A DNA stretch of 10,836 nt from positions 1 to 10,836 of the forward strand of contig JAGHDB010000277.1 of the NCBI GenBank assembly GCA_021160155.1. Direction: 5' to 3'. Positions 7,598 to 10,836 of the stretch are shown piece after piece. The first letter of the stretch is position 1, and each line of letters starts with the position of its first letter. Position numbers and translations under genes: made by a program. The notes beneath the pieces are model-generated. The model was not told the origin of the DNA. It made no database searches and saw nothing but the letters and a program-made list of their open reading frames with translations. The DNA is from Bacteroidales bacterium. Lineage in GTDB: Bacteria > Bacteroidota > Bacteroidia > Bacteroidales > UBA12481.

Positions 7598-7628
7598 CAA
7601 AGATATTCAGAAAAGTCTAATCCTCAGA
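7598..7628 (-). promoter_or_regulatory. Possible internal promoter between the two ClC genes
   Basis: On the minus strand TATCTTTG (complement of 7598-7605) matches the TAnnTTTG element exactly. Nineteen bases upstream, TCTG (complement of 7625-7628) is a three-of-four match to TTTG and lies within the last codons of the upstream ClC gene. It would start transcription roughly 15 bases before the ATG at 7578, letting the second ClC gene be expressed alone. A/T-rich spacers give chance matches, so this is tentative. Confidence 0.35.
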
Positions 7629-9407
7629 CCATTTCTTCAGTAATTGACGATATGAAGAGAAAAGTCTGGCCCGCGAAATAAAACCGATATACCGGTCGTC
7701 TTTAATAACCGGAATATTAAATTTGCCACTCAGGTTGAATTTTTTGACTACCTCCTCCACCGTATCATCAGGATCAATGGTTACATCCGGTTTGATCATG
7801 AGATTTCTGACAAAAGTATTCTCATAAAGTTCGGGACGAAACATAATACCCCTGATGTCATCCAGGATCACCATTCCGTAAAACACCATTCCATCATCCA
7901 CCACCGGAAAAATATTTCTCCTGGTTTGTGAAATGGCTTTCACCAGATCCCCCAGGGTAGCATCCAGCCTGATGGTAGTAAAATTACGTTCGATCAATTT
8001 ATCCACTCTCATAAGAGAGAGTACAACTTTATCCTTATCGTGGGTAAATAGTTGTTTTCTTCGGGCTAACTGGATGTGATATACTGAGTTAGGCTCAAAA
8101 TACTTTACCACAGCATAAGAGATGGTAGCAGTAATCATCAATGGCAGAAAGAGGCTATATGCCATAGTAATCTCAGCGATCAGAAAAATGGCAGTCAACG
8201 GGGCATGTAATATTCCGGCTACCATACCGGCCATGCCCACCAGGGCAAAATTAGTCCACGGGAGATGTTGATGAAACAGATGATTATATACCACTGTAAA
8301 CAAGATACCGGCAGTCATTCCTGCAAACAGGCTGGGAGCGAAAATCCCACCCACTCCTCCGGCTCCGAAAGTTACTCCCGTAGCTATTGCTTTTACAAAA
8401 AGTAATAAAAACAACAACACAATAACCGCGATCAGATTTCCTTCAAATGAAAAGAACGGGGACTCTTTAAACAGAAATTCAATACTCCGGTTTAATCCTG
8501 AATTAATCACCTCATAACCCTCTCCATACAGACTCGGGAATAAAAAGACCAAAAGTCCGAGAATAGTTCCGCCGATCAACCACTTAACCATTTTACTTTT
8601 CACCCGGTCAAACCAGTTTCCGGTCCAGTCAATCACCCGGATATAATATACCGAAACCGCCGCCGTAAAAAGGCCCAGCACTACAAAAAGCAGTATATGG
8701 GACATTTCAAACTTTGGGATGTCTTTCACTTTGTACAAAACATCCTGACCTAAAAACCAGTATGAAGTAAGTGCGGCCGTGGTTGAAGAAAGCAGTAACG
8801 GAACCAGCGACGACATGGTCAGATCAAGCATAATAACCTCCAGAACGAAAACGATAGCAGCAATCGGTGCTTTAAAAATGGCCGACATTGCTCCTGCAGA
8901 AGCACATCCGATCAAAAGAATAATTTGCCGGTAGGATAGATGAAGCAACTGACCCAGATTTGAGCCAATGGCACCACCGGTAGCTACTGTCGGCCCCTCC
9001 AGTCCGACTGACCCGCCAAAACCCACCGTCAGGGTACTGGTAAGTATTGAAGAATATAAATTATGCCTTCTGACTAATCCTTTTGTTGAGGAGATTGCAT
9101 GCAAAACTGTCGGAACTCCATGCCCCACCCGCACTTTGATAACAAAATTCATAAGCAACAACACAGATGCAATTCCGATCGCCGGATAAATGATCAGGAG
9201 ATAATTATCAAAGCTTGTCGAAAATCCCCTGGTCAGGAAAGTCCGGATGAGATAAACCATATTTTTGATTAAAACGGCTGCAAATCCGGATGCAAATCCT
9301 AAAACAACAGATAAAACCAGGATGAAATTCCGGTTACTGACATGTCGGATTCTCCATTTCAGGAATCGGTTCAGCCATCTTAATCGTTTTTGTTTTGTAT
9401 GAACCAT
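7617..9407 (-). CDS. ClC-family anion transporter with C-terminal CBS pair (first gene of pair)
   Basis: A 596-residue paralogue of the adjacent ClC protein, alike throughout its length including the CBS tail. It keeps more canonical motifs: GHGVP (95-99), GLEGP (135-139) with external gating Glu137, and GGIFAP (353-358). His replaces the Ser of the E. coli GSGIP. Val191 in the LEV segment occupies the internal-glutamate position, and Tyr443 in SVYHIQLA is the probable anion-coordinating tyrosine. Two CBS domains follow (about 465-520 and 535-590; RRNIFPVVDD, FNIPVIKDDRYIGFISRARL). The open frame extends two codons upstream to a TTG at 9413, but the ATG at 9407 is the better start; the next Met is deep in the first helix. 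The basic N-terminus (KQKRLRWLNRFLKWRIRH) should stay in the cytoplasm. The gene is divergent from glyA and probably heads a two-gene unit. Roles in pH or osmotic anion balance are plausible but unproven. Confidence 0.93.
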   Translation of the reverse strand: MVHTKQKRLRWLNRFLKWRIRHVSNRNFILVLSVVLGFASGFAAVLIKNMVYLIRTFLTRGFSTSFDNYLLIIYPAIGIASVLLLMNFVIKVRVGHGVPTVLHAISSTKGLVRRHNLYSSILTSTLTVGFGGSVGLEGPTVATGGAIGSNLGQLLHLSYRQIILLIGCASAGAMSAIFKAPIAAIVFVLEVIMLDLTMSSLVPLLLSSTTAALTSYWFLGQDVLYKVKDIPKFEMSHILLFVVLGLFTAAVSVYYIRVIDWTGNWFDRVKSKMVKWLIGGTILGLLVFLFPSLYGEGYEVINSGLNRSIEFLFKESPFFSFEGNLIAVIVLLFLLLFVKAIATGVTFGAGGVGGIFAPSLFAGMTAGILFTVVYNHLFHQHLPWTNFALVGMAGMVAGILHAPLTAIFLIAEITMAYSLFLPLMITATISYAVVKYFEPNSVYHIQLARRKQLFTHDKDKVVLSLMRVDKLIERNFTTIRLDATLGDLVKAISQTRRNIFPVVDDGMVFYGMVILDDIRGIMFRPELYENTFVRNLMIKPDVTIDPDDTVEEVVKKFNLSGKFNIPVIKDDRYIGFISRARLFSSYRQLLKKWSED

Positions 9408-9421
9408 GATCAAATTGGTGA

Positions 9422-9429
9422 CAAAAATA
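9422..9429 (-). promoter_or_regulatory. Possible -7 element for the ClC gene pair
   Basis: On the minus strand TATTTTTG (complement of 9422-9429) fits TAnnTTTG exactly and lies 14 bases before the ATG at 9407. Transcription would then begin only a few bases ahead of the start codon, giving an almost leaderless message. No convincing TTTG is found at the expected distance upstream, so confidence is low. Confidence 0.3.
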
Positions 9430-9465
9430 GCAGGATTACATCCTCATTCCTTCAGGTGAATTAAC

Positions 9466-9473
9466 TATCTTTA
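9466..9473 (+). promoter_or_regulatory. Possible -7 element for glyA
   Basis: TATCTTTA matches TAnnTTTG at seven of eight positions and lies 33 bases before the glyA ATG at 9507, a normal leader length. No clear -33 partner is present. It shares the 99-base divergent spacer with the ClC promoter candidate. No riboswitch-like structure is evident in this spacer. Confidence 0.25.
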
Positions 9474-9506
9474 TCACCCGGTAAAAAAACAATTAATTAT
9501 TCAATT

Positions 9507-10787
9507 ATGAAACGTGATTCAGAGGTTTTTAATTTGATCTTTGAGGAACAACAAAGACAAAAAAGAGGAATAGAATTAATCGCTTCAGAAAATTTTGTCA
9601 GTGAACAGGTTCTTGAAGCTATGGGATCGGTCATGACAAATAAATATGCCGAAGGATATCCCGGTAAAAGATATTATGGAGGATGTGAAATCGTTGACCA
9701 AACCGAGCAACTCGCTATTGACCGCCTGAAAAAACTTTATAATGCCGAATGGGTAAATGTTCAGCCACATTCCGGAGCCCAGGCCAACATGGCGGTCATG
9801 CTGACCGTTTTGAAACCGGGTGACACATTTTTAGGCCTTGACCTGTCACACGGCGGACACCTTTCGCACGGTTCACCTGTAAATAGTTCCGGTATTCTTT
9901 ACCACCAGGTGGCTTATGGCGTTAAGAAAGAAACCGGAAGAGTAGATTATGACATGATGGAGGAGGTTGCTCTGCGCGAAAAACCCAAACTGATCATCGG
10001 AGGAGCATCGGCCTACAGCCGTGAGTGGGATTATGCCCGGATGAGGGAGATTGCCGACCGGATCGGCGCCCTGCTCATGATTGATATGGCCCACCCGGCC
10101 GGACTTATCGCGGCCGGTCTGCTGGATAACCCTCTGCCCTATGCCCATATCGTCACTTCAACTACCCATAAAACACTTAGGGGACCACGGGGAGGAATAA
10201 TTCTGATGGGTAAAGATTTTGAAAATCCCTGGGGGATCACTACTAAAAAAGGAGTGGTCAGAATGATGTCATCCCTTCTGAATTCCGCTGTATTTCCCGG
10301 GATTCAGGGTGGTCCACTGGAACATGTAATCGCTTCAAAAGCAGTAGCCTTCGGGGAGGCGCTGCAACCTGAATTTAAAACTTACCAACAGCAGGTTCAA
10401 AAGAATGCCGTACGGATGGCTGAAGCTTTTATGGAAAGAGGATATCAGGTGATCTCAGGAGGCACCGACAACCACAGTATGCTGATTGATTTACGGACTA
10501 AATTTCCGGATATTACCGGTAAAATAGTGGAAAACACCCTCGTTAAAGCCGATATCACCGTGAATAAAAACATGGTGCCTTTTGACTCCCGGTCCCCATT
10601 TCAAACCTCCGGTCTTCGGGTGGGAACCCCGGCCATTACCACACGCGGACTGAAAGAGGAGCAGATGGAACTTATCGTGGAATTAATCGACCGGGTTATC
10701 CGGGATATTGATAATGAAAAAAACCTGCAACAGGTTAAAATTGAAGTCAATAACCTTATGAATCAATTCCCCGTGTTTGCATGGTAA
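9507..10787 (+). CDS. glyA: Serine hydroxymethyltransferase
   Basis: A cytoplasmic PLP enzyme interconverting serine plus tetrahydrofolate with glycine plus 5,10-methylene-tetrahydrofolate, the main entry of one-carbon units for purine, thymidylate and methionine synthesis. The 426 residues match the usual bacterial length of about 415-430. Hallmarks are [11 protein letters not shown] (20-30), [18 protein letters not shown] (44-61), [11 protein letters not shown] (84-94), [11 protein letters not shown] (112-122), [12 protein letters not shown] (193-204) and the PLP-lysine motif [14 protein letters not shown] with Lys222. [12 protein letters not shown] (370-381) is the C-terminal substrate and cofactor contact region. 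An insertion of about 12 residues after the lysine motif (around 238-250, [10 protein letters not shown]) is absent from E. coli GlyA and, from memory, common in Bacteroidota. No frameshift or missing catalytic residue is seen. The ATG at 9507 begins at the expected family position. The gene stands alone, divergent from the ClC pair, and is followed directly by a tandem heptad repeat. Confidence 0.97.
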   Translation: MKRDSEVFNLIFEEQQRQKRGIELIASENFVSEQVLEAMGSVMTNKYAEGYPGKRYYGGCEIVDQTEQLAIDRLKKLYNAEWVNVQPHSGAQANMAVMLTVLKPGDTFLGLDLSHGGHLSHGSPVNSSGILYHQVAYGVKKETGRVDYDMMEEVALREKPKLIIGGASAYSREWDYARMREIADRIGALLMIDMAHPAGLIAAGLLDNPLPYAHIVTSTTHKTLRGPRGGIILMGKDFENPWGITTKKGVVRMMSSLLNSAVFPGIQGGPLEHVIASKAVAFGEALQPEFKTYQQQVQKNAVRMAEAFMERGYQVISGGTDNHSMLIDLRTKFPDITGKIVENTLVKADITVNKNMVPFDSRSPFQTSGLRVGTPAITTRGLKEEQMELIVELIDRVIRDIDNEKNLQQVKIEVNNLMNQFPVFAW

Positions 10788-10792
10788 CCACA

Positions 10793-10834
10793 AACATCTA
10801 ACATCTAATATCCAATATCTAACATCTAATATCT
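10793..10834. repeat. Heptanucleotide tandem repeat AAYATCY, six copies, reaching the window edge
   Basis: Six consecutive 7-base units follow glyA: AACATCT, AACATCT, AATATCC, AATATCT, AACATCT, AATATCT, then AA at the edge, so the array probably continues beyond the window. Units differ only by C/T transitions at the third and seventh bases. The top strand contains no G from 10785 to the end. A TC dinucleotide recurs exactly every 7 bases. Such degenerate A/T-rich arrays occur in Bacteroidota intergenic regions; the function is unknown. It begins 5 bases after the glyA stop codon. Confidence 0.85.
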
Positions 10835-10836
10835 AA

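Noticed and set aside
7256..7600. Minus-strand open frame of 114 residues overlapping the start of the second ClC gene
   Set aside because: It is a shifted frame of the conserved ClC N-terminal helices, not a separate gene or frameshifted fragment; the ClC frame is intact.
9408..9413. TTG start for the first ClC gene at 9413
   Set aside because: It adds only two residues (Met-Ile) before an ATG at 9407, which is the stronger start codon.
9414..9506. Fluoride riboswitch for the ClC genes or glycine/folate riboswitch for glyA
   Set aside because: The spacer is under 100 bases, A/T-rich, and shows no paired helices or conserved aptamer sequence; these ClCs also lack CLC-F type motifs.
10793..10836. 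CRISPR array or coding repeat
   Set aside because: The unit is 7 bases with no spacers, and the period is not a multiple of three, so it is a simple tandem repeat.

Overview
The window looks like chromosomal DNA from a member of the Bacteroidota, probably a Bacteroidales or Marinilabiliales-type environmental anaerobe or microaerophile. This is inferred from content: TAnnTTTG-type promoter elements, few clear Shine-Dalgarno sequences, a lipoprotein with a FISUMP domain (Fib_succ_major family), a lipoprotein GH29 fucosidase, Bacteroidota-like GlyA and ClC proteins, and a short A/T-rich tandem repeat after a gene. No phage, insertion sequence, tRNA, rRNA or CRISPR array was seen. Genes are tightly packed and no gene-free stretch exceeds about 120 bases.

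Layout, left to right. Bases 1-91 are non-coding and hold a nested hairpin that probably ends the first gene. That gene (minus, 92-586) encodes a small exported tetraheme c-type cytochrome. Divergent from it is a 686-residue lipoprotein alpha-L-fucosidase (707-2767) with added beta-sandwich and PA14 modules, preceded by a good Bacteroidota promoter. It converges on a Tat-exported DUF362 protein (minus, 2808-3824). Divergent from that is an exported peptide methionine sulfoxide reductase MsrA (3909-4478), followed by a PKD/Fn3-like/FISUMP lipoprotein (4576-5784) with its own promoter-like sequence. Two adjacent paralogous ClC-CBS anion transporters lie on the minus strand (9407 down to 7617, then 7578 down to 5812). 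Serine hydroxymethyltransferase glyA (9507-10787) is divergent from them, and a heptanucleotide tandem repeat runs off the right edge.

Functionally, five of the eight products carry an export signal (tetraheme cytochrome, fucosidase, DUF362 protein, MsrA, FISUMP lipoprotein), and two more are inner-membrane anion transporters. Only GlyA is a cytoplasmic housekeeping enzyme. The genes do not form an obvious single pathway: only the two ClC genes look like a transcription unit. I found no convincing new multi-gene system. The most interesting points are the tandem ClC pair with diverged anion-pathway motifs, and the G-free heptad repeat after glyA, whose regular TC spacing resembles a Rho loading site.
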